Positions 1-8,114 of a stretch of 64,000 nucleotides of DNA are shown one piece after another (within the stretch, counting starts at the first letter, position 1; the number at the start of each line of letters is the position of its first letter). Below the pieces are notes generated by a model, which ran no database searches, was not told the origin of the DNA, and saw only the letters and a list, made by a program, of their open reading frames with translations. A program made the position numbers and the translations under genes. Source of the DNA: Paenibacillus sp. SZ31 (GTDB lineage Bacteria; Bacillota; Bacilli; Paenibacillales; Paenibacillaceae); contig NZ_JABBEA010000004.1 of NCBI RefSeq assembly GCF_012912005.1, positions 1-64,000 of the forward strand, in the 5' to 3' direction.

Positions 1-64
1 CTCCCATGTGGACACCTCCGTTAGTCTCATTATCCTTCCGTCCGTTAACGGGTGTCCACTTTTT
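1..64 (-). mobile_element. Probable end of an insertion sequence (IS3-like), running off the left edge
   Basis: On the minus strand this stretch contains GTGGACACC and GGTGTCCAC as inverted copies around a 36-base loop, then a GGAGG ribosome binding site overlapping the second arm and an ATG at position 7 that reads off the window edge. An inverted repeat that hides the ribosome binding site of the first transposase frame is a common way for insertion sequences to block translation from read-through transcripts. Assignment to IS3 is a guess from this layout and from the decayed neighbourhood; no transposase residues beyond the first two codons are visible. A plain gene leader hairpin is the alternative. 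Confidence 0.4.
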
Positions 65-167
65 ATTCTAGCTCCACATTTTTTAATAACACTGTTATAT
101 CAAAATACAATTGGCTCCCTAAGGTCTGATAAGATAACATATCAACTTAATAATAAACCAGTTCATA

Positions 168-347
168 TCATTTTTTATGTTTTGCAATCAATAATGCTGT
201 TATTAAGGACAACTGCAATGAAATTGTAATTGAAATCGACAAAATCACATTATTTGTATCTGAAACATGAATAAAAAATAAAGCAATAAAAAATACAATA
301 AAAGATAATATAATACTTACTATGAAATTTAAGATTATTTTTTTCAT
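168..347 (-). CDS. Small two-helix membrane protein, unknown function
   Basis: This 59-residue frame starts at an ATG preceded by GGAGG with a 6-base spacer and ends at TGA. The product begins MKKIILNF, has one hydrophobic helix at about residues 5-26, a short polar turn with the sequence HVSDTNN, a second hydrophobic helix at about 34-55, and a basic end (AKHKK). That is a helical-hairpin membrane protein. It lies downstream of, and on the same strand as, the secreted protein at 582-1379, in AT-rich accessory DNA. Holin-like proteins, bacteriocin-immunity proteins and small toxins share this size and shape, but no family signature is seen. The ribosome binding site and clean frame support it as real. 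Confidence 0.6.
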   Translation of the reverse strand: MKKIILNFIVSIILSFIVFFIALFFIHVSDTNNVILSISITISLQLSLITALLIAKHKK

Positions 348-544
348 GTTCAGCCTCCGTCACTTTATCTGCCTAATAAAGCATCCATATAATTATAGTA
401 TACTTTATTGGTATTAGAGTAATCAGTTTTTTTCAATTAAGTTTCTAATTTTTCATAGTTTAAGAATGTAATTACATATAGTTCTTTATCAGTTCTCATC
501 TTTGAATTTGAAAATATCAGATTAAACTAAAACTCACAAAACGA

Positions 545-575
545 ACAAAATATGAGGGGGGACATCCCCTCATAT
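545..575 (-). terminator. Rho-independent terminator of the secreted-protein gene
   Basis: Perfect ten-base inverted repeat (ATATGAGGGG with its complement) around a six-base loop, followed on the minus strand by TTTTG. It lies just past the stop codon of the gene at 582-1379. Confidence 0.75.
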
Positions 576-581
576 TAATAT

Positions 582-1379
582 TTACCAAGATATTGTAATT
601 GGATAATCTAAGGTTTCCGTGCCTATAGCGGGAGTAACAGCTAATCCACTGGGATATACTGACACCCCTACAGCTCCCGTAAGATATCGATGACCATATC
701 TCAAATTGATATTAGACTTACCACTTTTCTTAGTTGTATATACATATTGTGTAATATCTCCTTGTCTAAAATTTGCATCAGCCCAAATATCATACTTTGC
801 AGCTACACCTTGTCCAATATCATGATCTGAAGGTACATTAGATGAAGTACATTTCCACTGACCTTTGTAATTACAATTATTGCTTTCGTGCCCTAAAATA
901 GTTCCAGCTGATGTCCTTAAGTACCATTCGTTAGTTACTGGATAACCAATTGACATCTTGTCTGTTAAAGCAAATATTGGTTCAACTTTCCAAGTATATG
1001 AGCCATAAATATATATTTTCTTGCTTCCTGGTACATCACTATTCACTTCATAAGCATTGGCGTACAATGTAATATCTGATTTTGTTAGATCCATTGTACC
1101 TACACTATTGTCATCTGGCTTTTGGCTTTGAAGAGAATAATCTTGAGGTTCGCTGGCTGAAAGTTTAACTGCATCATTTTCAATTAAGTATCTTAACGCT
1201 TTAGTTGTATAATATTTAAGTTCCTCTTCTTTAATACCTATCTCATTCAATATGATAGATCGTTCCTCTTGTGTTAACTCATTTTCACTGTCTCCACTAT
1301 CGATGTTAGTAGCAAAAGCAGATTGTGAAAGTACCAATAATAAAGTGACTACGAGAAATAACGACATTGTTTTTTTCAT
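582..1379 (-). CDS. Secreted protein of unknown function
   Basis: A 265-residue protein with a clear signal peptide: basic MKKT, hydrophobic core LFLVVTLLLVL, and likely cleavage after SAFA near residue 23. The mature part starts with an acidic helix-rich region (about residues 25-75) and continues as a beta-rich, Tyr/Gly/Thr-rich domain with two cysteines (NCNYKGQWKC, about residues 168-177) that could form a disulfide. A GAGGG ribosome binding site stands eight bases before the ATG. No family was recognised. The gene stands alone in AT-rich DNA next to a probable insertion-sequence end, so it is probably accessory. It could be a host- or environment-facing exoprotein; that is inference only. 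Confidence 0.7.
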   Translation of the reverse strand: MKKTMSLFLVVTLLLVLSQSAFATNIDSGDSENELTQEERSIILNEIGIKEEELKYYTTKALRYLIENDAVKLSASEPQDYSLQSQKPDDNSVGTMDLTKSDITLYANAYEVNSDVPGSKKIYIYGSYTWKVEPIFALTDKMSIGYPVTNEWYLRTSAGTILGHESNNCNYKGQWKCTSSNVPSDHDIGQGVAAKYDIWADANFRQGDITQYVYTTKKSGKSNINLRYGHRYLTGAVGVSVYPSGLAVTPAIGTETLDYPITISW

Positions 1380-1563
1380 TGTTAAACCCTCATCTCTATT
1401 TATATTTTATTACGAAAAAACCAGACTCCCCCTTCCATATTAATTCGAAGATTGTCACTTAACTAACTCTAATCACTGTCATGAAAGTAACTACCATTCT
1501 TTCCATAAACTTATACTACGATGCAAATAAAGTAAACCATATAAATCAAATTATTCATATTAT

Positions 1564-1761
1564 TTACAAAAAAATCTGGATATTAGTAGTCTTACCCCCT
1601 TCAGAAAACACCTTATAGTAACCAAACTCCCAAAAAGTCAAAGGTTCTGGATCATCATTCACCAACACAAAAATGTCTTCAGGATGAATAAGAACTTTTT
1701 TATCATAGGCAGAATACTATGTATATTTGCCATTACAATAATTCAACGTGGATGACTACAT
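1564..1761 (-). pseudogene. Decayed coding fragment with in-frame stops
   Basis: Read on the minus strand, this stretch gives about 47 protein-like codons (including HPEDIFVLVNDDPEPLTFWE and FGYYKVFSEGG) ending in a normal stop. It is interrupted by stop codons about 47 and 62 codons upstream of the end, with no usable start. The balanced residue composition in very AT-rich DNA suggests a former gene. Family not recognised. Confidence 0.4.
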
Positions 1762-2278
1762 GAAATTCTTAAGTCATGGAATCGAAGTATAACACTTCAC
1801 CATTCCATCCAAATTAGCCTCTTATAATAAGTATGTAATTTAGAGTGTTTCTCCCAACGTATTCTGAAATCAAGAATTTACAAAGTCGGCCCGATTAGTC
1901 GAAACGCTCCCATGAACACCCTATAGACAGGAGCTAATAGGATCTCACGCTAAATCAATCATAGAATCATTGATTTATCCACAATTCCCCAATAGCACAA
2001 GCCCACACGAATGGCATTTATTAGCCCTTATAAAACAACAGGCACGCCACAACGAATGCAACTATGACAGCAGTCTCGGACAAAACCAATAAAGATTGTC
2101 TCCATGAACTGATCCAGAACCTTAAAGAGGGAAAATAATTAATTGCCCCAGAAATGAACAATACCCTACAGCAGAATATCTGCAAAAACAGTGGCGTGCA
2201 ATTGATGTCTGTTCACCATAACGCTTTGTCTCATTTCCGCACAAATATTATTACTTATTTTACCATATTTTCAGTTGT
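1762..2278. other. Gene-free AT-rich stretch with a possible frameshifted remnant
   Basis: No intact gene is seen. On the plus strand about 1960-2092 reads open for about 45 codons (includes SPHEWHLLALIKQQARHN) to a stop, and an overlapping frame continues to about 2137 (CLHELIQNLKEGK, then stop). That pattern fits a gene broken by a frameshift, but it is too short to identify. Confidence 0.25.
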
Positions 2279-3193
2279 TTAAACTAAAGATTTAGAACGC
2301 CCACCTCGTTTTAACCAATCCATCACTTTCTCATTCATCGCCAAGAGACCTGTAACGACCAAGGCTACACCAATCCACGTAATCCAACTGACATGTTCAT
2401 TATAGACAACGGCACCCAGACCAACCGCTATCGGCGGGGAGATGTACAGCCAGGTCGCTGGGAACAGCGGATTTGTGCGAGACATGATCCAGTAGAACAG
2501 ACTGTGACCCACCATCGAGCCAACTACGGTCAAATAAATCAGGGATGAGATAGCAGGTACCCAATCCAGAGCGGACATATTCCAGGATTCTGTCACCGCT
2601 GAGAGTAAGCTTAACAACAGTCCCCCATACATCATCTGTACTGCGTTGATCGCTATGGGGTTCGTTTCTTTGAACTGATTAATAACCTTCTTGGAGTATA
2701 TCGCGCCTGCTGAATAACACACTTCGCCCACCAGAACGGCAATACAGCCCCATAGCCATAATGGACTTCCACCAATGGATACACCCGGCAGAACCACAAG
2801 CACAACTCCGGCAAAACCGATCAGACATCCTGTAATCATGCGTGCAGATGTTTTTTGTCGCAACAAAGCTGTCTGCATCAGCATAATCATGAGTGGACCT
2901 GTAGCTGACAAAATTGCACCAACGCCCGAACTCACATATTGTTCAGCCCAATATAAGGTCGCAAACGTACCAAACGTCAGTCCTGCACCTGTAATGAGCA
3001 TTTCTTTACGCCATAGCAGGGAAATATTGACCTTCCCCTTCATCCACATCCATGCAAACATCAAAGCCCCTGCAACGATAAAACGGACTCCAGCTGACAG
3101 AAAAGGCGGCATGCCAGCTTCCACTCCAATTTTGATTGCCAGAAACGTTGTTCCAAAAATAAGACACATTACGGTAAATGCGATCCCAACCAT
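2279..3193 (-). CDS. EamA-family (drug/metabolite transporter) permease
   Basis: A 304-residue membrane protein with ten hydrophobic segments in two five-helix repeats, the layout of EamA/DMT exporters. The first repeat holds the family-type stretch FGTTFLAIKIG near the N-terminus and GPLMIMLMQTALL at the end of its fourth helix. The C-terminus is short, basic and cytoplasmic (WLKRGGRSK). GGAGG with an eight-base spacer precedes the ATG. The gene is divergent from a MocR-type regulator with about 120 bp between them, so that regulator is the likely controller. EamA proteins export amino acids or other small metabolites; the substrate here cannot be read from the sequence. Confidence 0.85.
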   Translation of the reverse strand: MVGIAFTVMCLIFGTTFLAIKIGVEAGMPPFLSAGVRFIVAGALMFAWMWMKGKVNISLLWRKEMLITGAGLTFGTFATLYWAEQYVSSGVGAILSATGPLMIMLMQTALLRQKTSARMITGCLIGFAGVVLVVLPGVSIGGSPLWLWGCIAVLVGEVCYSAGAIYSKKVINQFKETNPIAINAVQMMYGGLLLSLLSAVTESWNMSALDWVPAISSLIYLTVVGSMVGHSLFYWIMSRTNPLFPATWLYISPPIAVGLGAVVYNEHVSWITWIGVALVVTGLLAMNEKVMDWLKRGGRSKSLV

Positions 3194-3313
3194 GCTAGCC
3201 CCTCCTTCATCTGTTCTCCATCATATAGCACTCTCTACAGAACAGAATGCACAAAACAGAACAGTTATCTTCCGTTTGCTGTTACAATAGAGTTCAAAAG
3301 GAGTGTGAGCCGG

Positions 3314-4735
3314 GTGGGCAAAACCATGATGATGACAGATAACAGCCTGAAACTATATGAGCAAGTAATCCATTATCTCGTTGTGCGTATAGAAGCGGGA
3401 GAGTGGGCTGAACATGAAAAACTGCCATCTGTACGAAGCCTGTCCGAGCTACTCGGCGTACATCGCTTGACCGTTTTCAAAGCTTATCAGGAGTTAAAAG
3501 AACGTGGGAATGTTTATGTGAAGGACAAGTCTGGCTACTATGTCAGTCCAGCTACCCCTTTCTCTGTAACAGATCAGGCAGATGATCCCGCTGTCTCTGC
3601 TTGGCTGCATTGGGATTCACTTGCACGGGTACAGTCTCTTGAAGCAGAATACCAGTTTTCCAAATCGTTAATCGATCCCTCTCTGCTGCCCAACCGTTAT
3701 TGGGGTGAACTGATGCGTGATCTGCTAGATCAATATCCCCGTTTGCTTGGAACGTATTCCACAATTCAGGGAGATCTAGAATTGCGAAGTGCGCTGGCAA
3801 GCCATTTAACGAAAAAAGAACGCTTCTATCTCTCGGCAGACGAAGTGCTCATTACTTCGGGGGCCCAGCAGGCCATCGACGTAATCTCTCGCAGTCTGGT
3901 CAGACCTGGTGATCGTGTTCTGATGGATAGGCCCACGTACGGGCCTGCAATGGAAATTTTTCGCAAGCAAGGTGCTCGTCTAATCTTTACGGATATTCAC
4001 TCGGATGGGTATGATCTGGAGCAGATTGAGCATCTGATGAAAACGGAGAAACCACGCTTATTCTATACGACGCCAACCTTTCATAATCCGACCGGCGTTA
4101 ATGTTCCAGTTGAACAGCGCAAGCAATTACCGGAACTTGCAGAACAGTATGGTTGTTTTCTACTCGAAGACGACAGCACCTATGATATCTATTTTAAGGA
4201 GAAACCTCCTGCACCTATTTTCACCTACGACACCACCGGTCACACCCTGTACATTCGCAGTTACAGCAAGTATGTTGCGCCCGGGCTACGGATTGCAGCC
4301 ATCATATGTCGTCAGCGATTCATGCCAGGACTACAGGCTGTAAAATCACTGACAGATAACGGGTCACCCCTTCTGAACCAGAAGCTTTTCCTCCGTTATT
4401 TTCAGTCAGAACGCATGCATCAGCATCTGTCCAAGCTACGGACCGCCATACAGCTACGAATGGAAGTTATGGAACAATGTCTTTTAGAAACGGACTGGAC
4501 GTGGACCCGCCCCGAGGGTGGACTCAACTTTTGGGTAGAGCTTCCGGAGGGTGTGGATACAGGACGACTGCTTCACCGATGCATGGAGCAATCCGTTGCC
4601 TTTGTCCCCGGAACCGTATTCGATTCTTCGGACGATTCAGCCAGTCGCAAGCTGCGTTTGTCCTTCTCTTATGCACATGAGCAGCAGATTCGGGAAGGTA
4701 TGAGCAGGCTCATTACGCTTGCGAAAGAAATGTAG
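3314..4735 (+). CDS. MocR-type regulator: GntR winged helix fused to a PLP aminotransferase fold
   Basis: A GntR winged helix (about residues 10-75, with KLPSVRSLSELLGVHRLTVFKAYQEL) is joined by a linker to a fold-type I aminotransferase domain (about 110-470). The PLP lysine sits in YIRSYSKYVAPGLR at about residue 319. Proteins of this type (MocR, GabR, PdxR) sense amino acids or vitamin B6 forms through bound PLP. The GTG at 3314 was chosen because AAGGAG lies 10 bases before it; the GTG at 3305 is too close to that site and the ATG at 3326 too far. The divergent EamA exporter is the likely target. The effector is unknown. Confidence 0.85.
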   Translation: MGKTMMMTDNSLKLYEQVIHYLVVRIEAGEWAEHEKLPSVRSLSELLGVHRLTVFKAYQELKERGNVYVKDKSGYYVSPATPFSVTDQADDPAVSAWLHWDSLARVQSLEAEYQFSKSLIDPSLLPNRYWGELMRDLLDQYPRLLGTYSTIQGDLELRSALASHLTKKERFYLSADEVLITSGAQQAIDVISRSLVRPGDRVLMDRPTYGPAMEIFRKQGARLIFTDIHSDGYDLEQIEHLMKTEKPRLFYTTPTFHNPTGVNVPVEQRKQLPELAEQYGCFLLEDDSTYDIYFKEKPPAPIFTYDTTGHTLYIRSYSKYVAPGLRIAAIICRQRFMPGLQAVKSLTDNGSPLLNQKLFLRYFQSERMHQHLSKLRTAIQLRMEVMEQCLLETDWTWTRPEGGLNFWVELPEGVDTGRLLHRCMEQSVAFVPGTVFDSSDDSASRKLRLSFSYAHEQQIREGMSRLITLAKEM

Positions 4736-4801
4736 TCTAAATTTAAAATGATTCCCACTTCCTGCGTGTGTGACATAAGCGTATCGTTAGAAGCCAAAAT
4801 A

Positions 4802-4831
4802 AGCCCGAAAGGTCACATGACCTTCCGGGCT
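4802..4831 (-). terminator. Terminator between convergent genes
   Basis: Near-perfect 14-base inverted repeat (AGCCCGAAAGGTCA and its partner) with T-rich sequence on the minus strand. It lies just past the clpP-like stop and also sits behind the convergent MocR gene, so it may serve both. Confidence 0.7.
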
Positions 4832-4835
4832 ACTG

Positions 4836-5417
4836 TTATGTGCTGGATATGACCTTATCCACCAATCCATATTCGACTGCTTCCGCAGCGGTCAGGAAAT
4901 AATCTCGATCCGAGTCCTTCTCAATCCGCTCAATCGTCTGTCCTGTATGATCGGCTAACAGCTTGTTAAGGCGCTGACGATGCTGAATGATGCGGTTAGC
5001 ATGAATCAACATATCGGATGCCTGCCCTCGCGTACCGCCATGTGGCTGGTGGATCATGATCTCACTGTTTGGCAGTGCCATACGCTTGCCTTTTGTTCCA
5101 CCCACCAGCAATATCGTGCCAAAGCTCGCCGCCATACCTGTGCAGATCGTGGCGATATCCGGCTTCACGAATTGCATCGTGTCATAGATCGAGAACCCCG
5201 CAGTCACCGACCCACCAGGACTGTTGATGTACATCTGGATGTCCTTCTCCGGGTCCTCTGCAGTCAAAAACAATAACTGGGCCACTATGGCATTCGCCAT
5301 CTGATCCTCAATCTCTCCGGACACCATAATAATTCGATCTTTGAGCAAACGGGAGTAAATATCATAGCTCCGTTCGCCGCGAGCTGTCTGTTCCACCACA
5401 TAAGGTACTACATTCAT
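4836..5417 (-). CDS. ClpP-like ATP-dependent Clp protease proteolytic subunit
   Basis: A 193-residue serine peptidase of the ClpP family, of normal length. The catalytic triad is present: Ser98 in GMAAS, His123 in MIHQP and Asp172 in SDRDY. ClpP forms a tetradecameric barrel that degrades proteins fed by ClpX or ClpC. The segment after the catalytic His reads [12 protein letters not shown], whereas main housekeeping ClpPs usually have QPLGGAQGQATD, so this is probably a second, specialised copy. It lies 18 bases downstream of an ECF-type sigma gene on the same strand, with its own purine-rich leader (GAGGCGAC), and is almost certainly co-transcribed with it. Substrate specificity is unknown. 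Confidence 0.88.
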   Translation of the reverse strand: MNVVPYVVEQTARGERSYDIYSRLLKDRIIMVSGEIEDQMANAIVAQLLFLTAEDPEKDIQMYINSPGGSVTAGFSIYDTMQFVKPDIATICTGMAASFGTILLVGGTKGKRMALPNSEIMIHQPHGGTRGQASDMLIHANRIIQHRQRLNKLLADHTGQTIERIEKDSDRDYFLTAAEAVEYGLVDKVISST

Positions 5418-5435
5418 GTGTGTCGCCTCCTCGGT

Positions 5436-6305
5436 TTAGGCAACCATGGTGACCGTGTATCCTCCTCCATATGACATCGAGTTCATGCCAGAAGTGGAAT
5501 ACCCGTACATCATTGGCTGCATGGATGGAGACGGCAAAGCCTGCTGCAAAATACTACCCGCCACAGCCATCGGATCATCAGTCCGATTCAGGCACAGATC
5601 AATGATTCGAGCTGTATCTCCATTACGAAATGCCAGCAGATAGCTGCGCAGTTCCTCCCGATTGTTTTCCACTGCGCCTGCTTCATACTGCAATTCAGCG
5701 CCCGATTGTTCCAACCTGTGCCTCACTTCAGCTATGGCAGAGCGGGCACGACTTAACGCCGCCTTTACAGCGCCTTCTGTCGTATCCAACATTTCCGCAG
5801 TCTCTGCCGCCTTATAACCCATTAATTCACGTAATACATATATCACTCGCTGCCACGGTGGTAGCTTATCTACAAGAAGTTGAACAGCAGACTCCAACTC
5901 CTCGAATCGTCTTTCCTCCTCCATCTCGTGCAGAAGCGGCTTCAAGCTATCCAGTTTATATGCTAATCTCTCACGCTGACGTAAGATATCAATCCAGCTG
6001 TTGCGTGCCATACGGATCAGATAAGCTTCCCAGTTTATATCTTTAATCCCGTAAGTTCCAACGACACTCGACGACAACACTTTGAGACAAGTCTCCTGAA
6101 CCAGATCTTCCGTGTCTGGAACTGATTTCGTCAAAGATAAACAATACGCATACAACGAACCCATTAGGTCGGGTAATACGGCATGGATGCTTTGGTCCAA
6201 TTGGTTTTTTCCGTCGTTGCCACCGGATTCAATATTGTATTTAGCTTTTTTACCATCATCATGTGGTCTGTTGATTCTGCAATCCACGGACTTCACAAAG
6301 GCCAT
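5436..6305 (-). CDS. ECF-type sigma-70 family RNA polymerase sigma factor with C-terminal extension
   Basis: Region 2 lies at about residues 38-110 (LTKSVPDTEDLVQETCLKVL, and INWEAYLIRMARNSWIDILR for promoter -10 contact). Region 4 follows at about 130-195 (LPPWQRVIYVLRELMGYKAAETAEMLDTTEGAVKAAL, a helix-turn-helix for the -35). After region 4 there are about 90 extra residues ending in a Met/Ser/Gly/Tyr-rich tail (YSTSGMNSMSYGGGY) and the hydrophobic end TMVA. Group sigma factors of this kind usually have an anti-sigma gene next door; none is present, and a ClpP-like protease follows instead. AGGGGGG precedes the ATG. The target regulon is unknown. Confidence 0.85.
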   Translation of the reverse strand: MAFVKSVDCRINRPHDDGKKAKYNIESGGNDGKNQLDQSIHAVLPDLMGSLYAYCLSLTKSVPDTEDLVQETCLKVLSSSVVGTYGIKDINWEAYLIRMARNSWIDILRQRERLAYKLDSLKPLLHEMEEERRFEELESAVQLLVDKLPPWQRVIYVLRELMGYKAAETAEMLDTTEGAVKAALSRARSAIAEVRHRLEQSGAELQYEAGAVENNREELRSYLLAFRNGDTARIIDLCLNRTDDPMAVAGSILQQALPSPSMQPMMYGYSTSGMNSMSYGGGYTVTMVA

Positions 6306-6380
6306 CTTGGGGGCCCCCCTTTGCTGGTTCCTGATTGATTTTGACTTACACTATGTAAACGAAGAACCCCTTGTAAAGGA

Positions 6381-6408
6381 TACGCTCTTCTGAATTTATT
6401 TTGTTACA
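6381..6408 (-). promoter_or_regulatory. Possible ECF-type promoter upstream of the sigma gene
   Basis: On the minus strand TGTAAC (6403-6408) is followed after 18 bases by CGTA (6381-6384). ECF sigma factors of the Bacillus SigX/SigW type use an AAC core at -35 and CGTA/CGAC near -10 with 16-17 bases between, so the spacing here is slightly long. It would fit self-activation of the sigma factor. Confidence 0.35.
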
Positions 6409-6440
6409 CTCATTAAGTTGAGTTACGCATTCGTTTCCAG

Positions 6441-7229
6441 CTATAAGGTTCCAAGCGGTACCTTCATCCCGGTAAGGGCAATCGTAATGCCTTGATCCAG
6501 CTTGTAATTCTGCCGTACATCGACGTCATGAGACATATGTGTAAAATAGGTATGACCCGGTTTCAGTTCCCGCAGCAACTCCTGCGCCTCGCGCATATCA
6601 TACACGGAACGTGTTGAGAATTCCGCAAGCTCATGCACAAAGCTTGTTCCGAGCACCAGCATATCCAATCCGTACAGCGGCTTTTTCTCGGTTACCTTCA
6701 GGTCTATGGCATCTGAACAGTACGCCCAGCTATACCCGTTTCGATCCAGTCGATACGCGTACGAATACCCGTTATGCCCATGGCACACTTTCCAGGAATG
6801 CACGTTCCAGCCACCTAGTTCAATATCATCATCCGTTTCCAGAAAGTCCATATGACGACCCAACCAGGGAAACTGTCCCTGAATGGTGGCAATCACTTCA
6901 CGTGGTGCATACAAACGTCCCTTCACACCCAACCAGCGGCACGCATCGGCCCATTCCGGCAATCCTCCAATATGATCGAAATGAGCATGAGTGATGAGTA
7001 ATGTATGCACCATACGCAATCCCTGCTCCTCCATCTGTGATCTCCAGTCCGGCCCGCAGTCAATCATGAACCGTTCACTTGCACCATCGCCATCACCGGC
7101 AATCAGAACAGAAGAGCGTTTCCGTCTATTTTCTCCCGTAAGCCTCGCCTCTGTACATACGTCGCAATCACAATACACACGTGGAACGCCCATCGCATCG
7201 CCAGTGCCCAGAAATGTTAGCTGATTCAA
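6441..7229 (-). CDS. MBL-fold metallo-hydrolase (PhnP/phosphodiesterase-like)
   Basis: A 262-residue beta-lactamase-fold hydrolase. It opens with the typical strand TFLGTGDAMGVPR, has a Cys pair CDCDVC at about residues 20-25 as in PhnP-like enzymes, the metal-binding HAHFDH near residue 85, a further HNG histidine region and a late histidine in THMSHDVD. These enzymes use two divalent metals to hydrolyse phosphodiesters such as cyclic phosphates or modified nucleotides. The TTG at 7229 was chosen because GGGGG lies eight bases upstream and translation from it begins exactly at the family's first strand; the longer frame upstream runs through a terminator hairpin. Substrate unknown. Confidence 0.82.
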   Translation of the reverse strand: MNQLTFLGTGDAMGVPRVYCDCDVCTEARLTGENRRKRSSVLIAGDGDGASERFMIDCGPDWRSQMEEQGLRMVHTLLITHAHFDHIGGLPEWADACRWLGVKGRLYAPREVIATIQGQFPWLGRHMDFLETDDDIELGGWNVHSWKVCHGHNGYSYAYRLDRNGYSWAYCSDAIDLKVTEKKPLYGLDMLVLGTSFVHELAEFSTRSVYDMREAQELLRELKPGHTYFTHMSHDVDVRQNYKLDQGITIALTGMKVPLGTL

Positions 7230-7287
7230 TCCGCATTCCCCCTGAATTAATGATATGTAAATTGTAATCTTCCACCCCTGTTTTTGC

Positions 7288-7343
7288 AAAAAAAAGACCA
7301 TCCCGCTGCAGTTCTCCACTGCAATTCGGGACAGTCTGTGGTC
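7288..7343 (-). terminator. Terminator or leader hairpin upstream of the MBL-fold gene
   Basis: On the minus strand a long imperfect stem (GACCA...TGGTC, with TCCCG/CGGGA and TTGCAGT/ACTGCAG nested inside) is followed by eight Ts. It sits about 60 bases before the TTG start of the MBL-fold gene and about 165 bases past the stop of the gene at 7510. It may simply end that transcript, or act as an attenuator. Confidence 0.7.
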
Positions 7344-7509
7344 TGACCGATCAGCGTCAGACTTCATCTCCATGCTTCGCTCCATCGGGAGCTTGCGCTC
7401 ATCCACATCTGGTGCGCCCCCTTATAGCTGTCGCCCGCATGAAGATCAGGCTTCACCTTTTGCCAGGCCATGACCGATTGATTCAAGTCACATTAATCCA
7501 GCGCTGGGA

Positions 7510-7956
7510 TTACACCAGTGCCCGCAGCTTCAATGTCAGTTCCTGACCTCCAGGTACATCCTTCGAGTCTGTAATGACCCAGTTTGACGCAAGTCGCTCC
7601 GCCAGCACCTCTGCCTGCTCCGGTTTCAACTGTAATCCGGTGACGATTCCTTCACCCACTGTGAAGTCTTTCTCTGGTTGCACCTTAAAGGCCTTCTCCA
7701 ACCAGATTCCCAGTCCACCACGCGTGTTAAAGGTAATCCGGTACCCGTCTTTCACTGCTGCCTCCAGATTTTCACCATGCTCGTCCGCATACGAGAAAAA
7801 TTCGTTATATCGGTATTCCTCTTCAGACACTTCGTCAAAAGCGGAAACGTCTTTCGCTTGAATAGCTTTTAAAAGTTCTTCCTCAGGCATCCCCTTACCA
7901 CGGGCCTGCTCCAGTCGAATCGCTGTACTTTGGGATAATTTGATCTCTGAACTCAT
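7510..7956 (-). CDS. Conserved-looking cytoplasmic protein of unknown function
   Basis: A 148-residue soluble protein, acidic overall, with an N-terminal helical part (about residues 8-75, rich in Glu/Lys) and a mixed beta part (RITFNTRGGLGIWLEKAF near residues 70-90). There is no signal peptide or membrane helix. The start at 7956 was chosen because AGGAAGG lies 10 bases before it and because a longer reading would run back through the terminator of the sulfate operon at 8027-8065. Family not recognised. It is followed by its own terminator and preceded by the cys operon on the same strand. Confidence 0.65.
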   Translation of the reverse strand: MSSEIKLSQSTAIRLEQARGKGMPEEELLKAIQAKDVSAFDEVSEEEYRYNEFFSYADEHGENLEAAVKDGYRITFNTRGGLGIWLEKAFKVQPEKDFTVGEGIVTGLQLKPEQAEVLAERLASNWVITDSKDVPGGQELTLKLRALV

Positions 7957-8026
7957 CCAACTCACACCTTCCTGCACTATGTAACAATCATGATTCAGTA
8001 TACCTCTATTATAACCTTTTGGCAGT

Positions 8027-8065
8027 AAAAAACCTCCATCTCTACTTCCATTGAAATGAAGGTTT
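8027..8065 (-). terminator. Terminator of the sulfate transport operon
   Basis: On the minus strand AACCTTCAT pairs with ATGGAGGTT around a loop and is followed by six Ts. It lies about 50 bases past the stop of the sulfate-binding protein gene. Confidence 0.65.
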
Positions 8066-8114
8066 AGTATCAACACGCTCGGTTACCTATTCGATTACAT
8101 CAACAATACTAATA

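Noticed and set aside
8..229. 73-residue plus-strand frame at the left edge
   Set aside because: No ribosome binding site, low-complexity hydrophobic composition, and it overlaps a better-supported minus-strand gene (168-347) and the insertion-sequence-like hairpin.
6441..7406. Longer 321-residue version of the MBL-fold protein
   Set aside because: The extra N-terminus is encoded through a terminator hairpin and is unlike the family start; a TTG with a good ribosome binding site lies at 7229.
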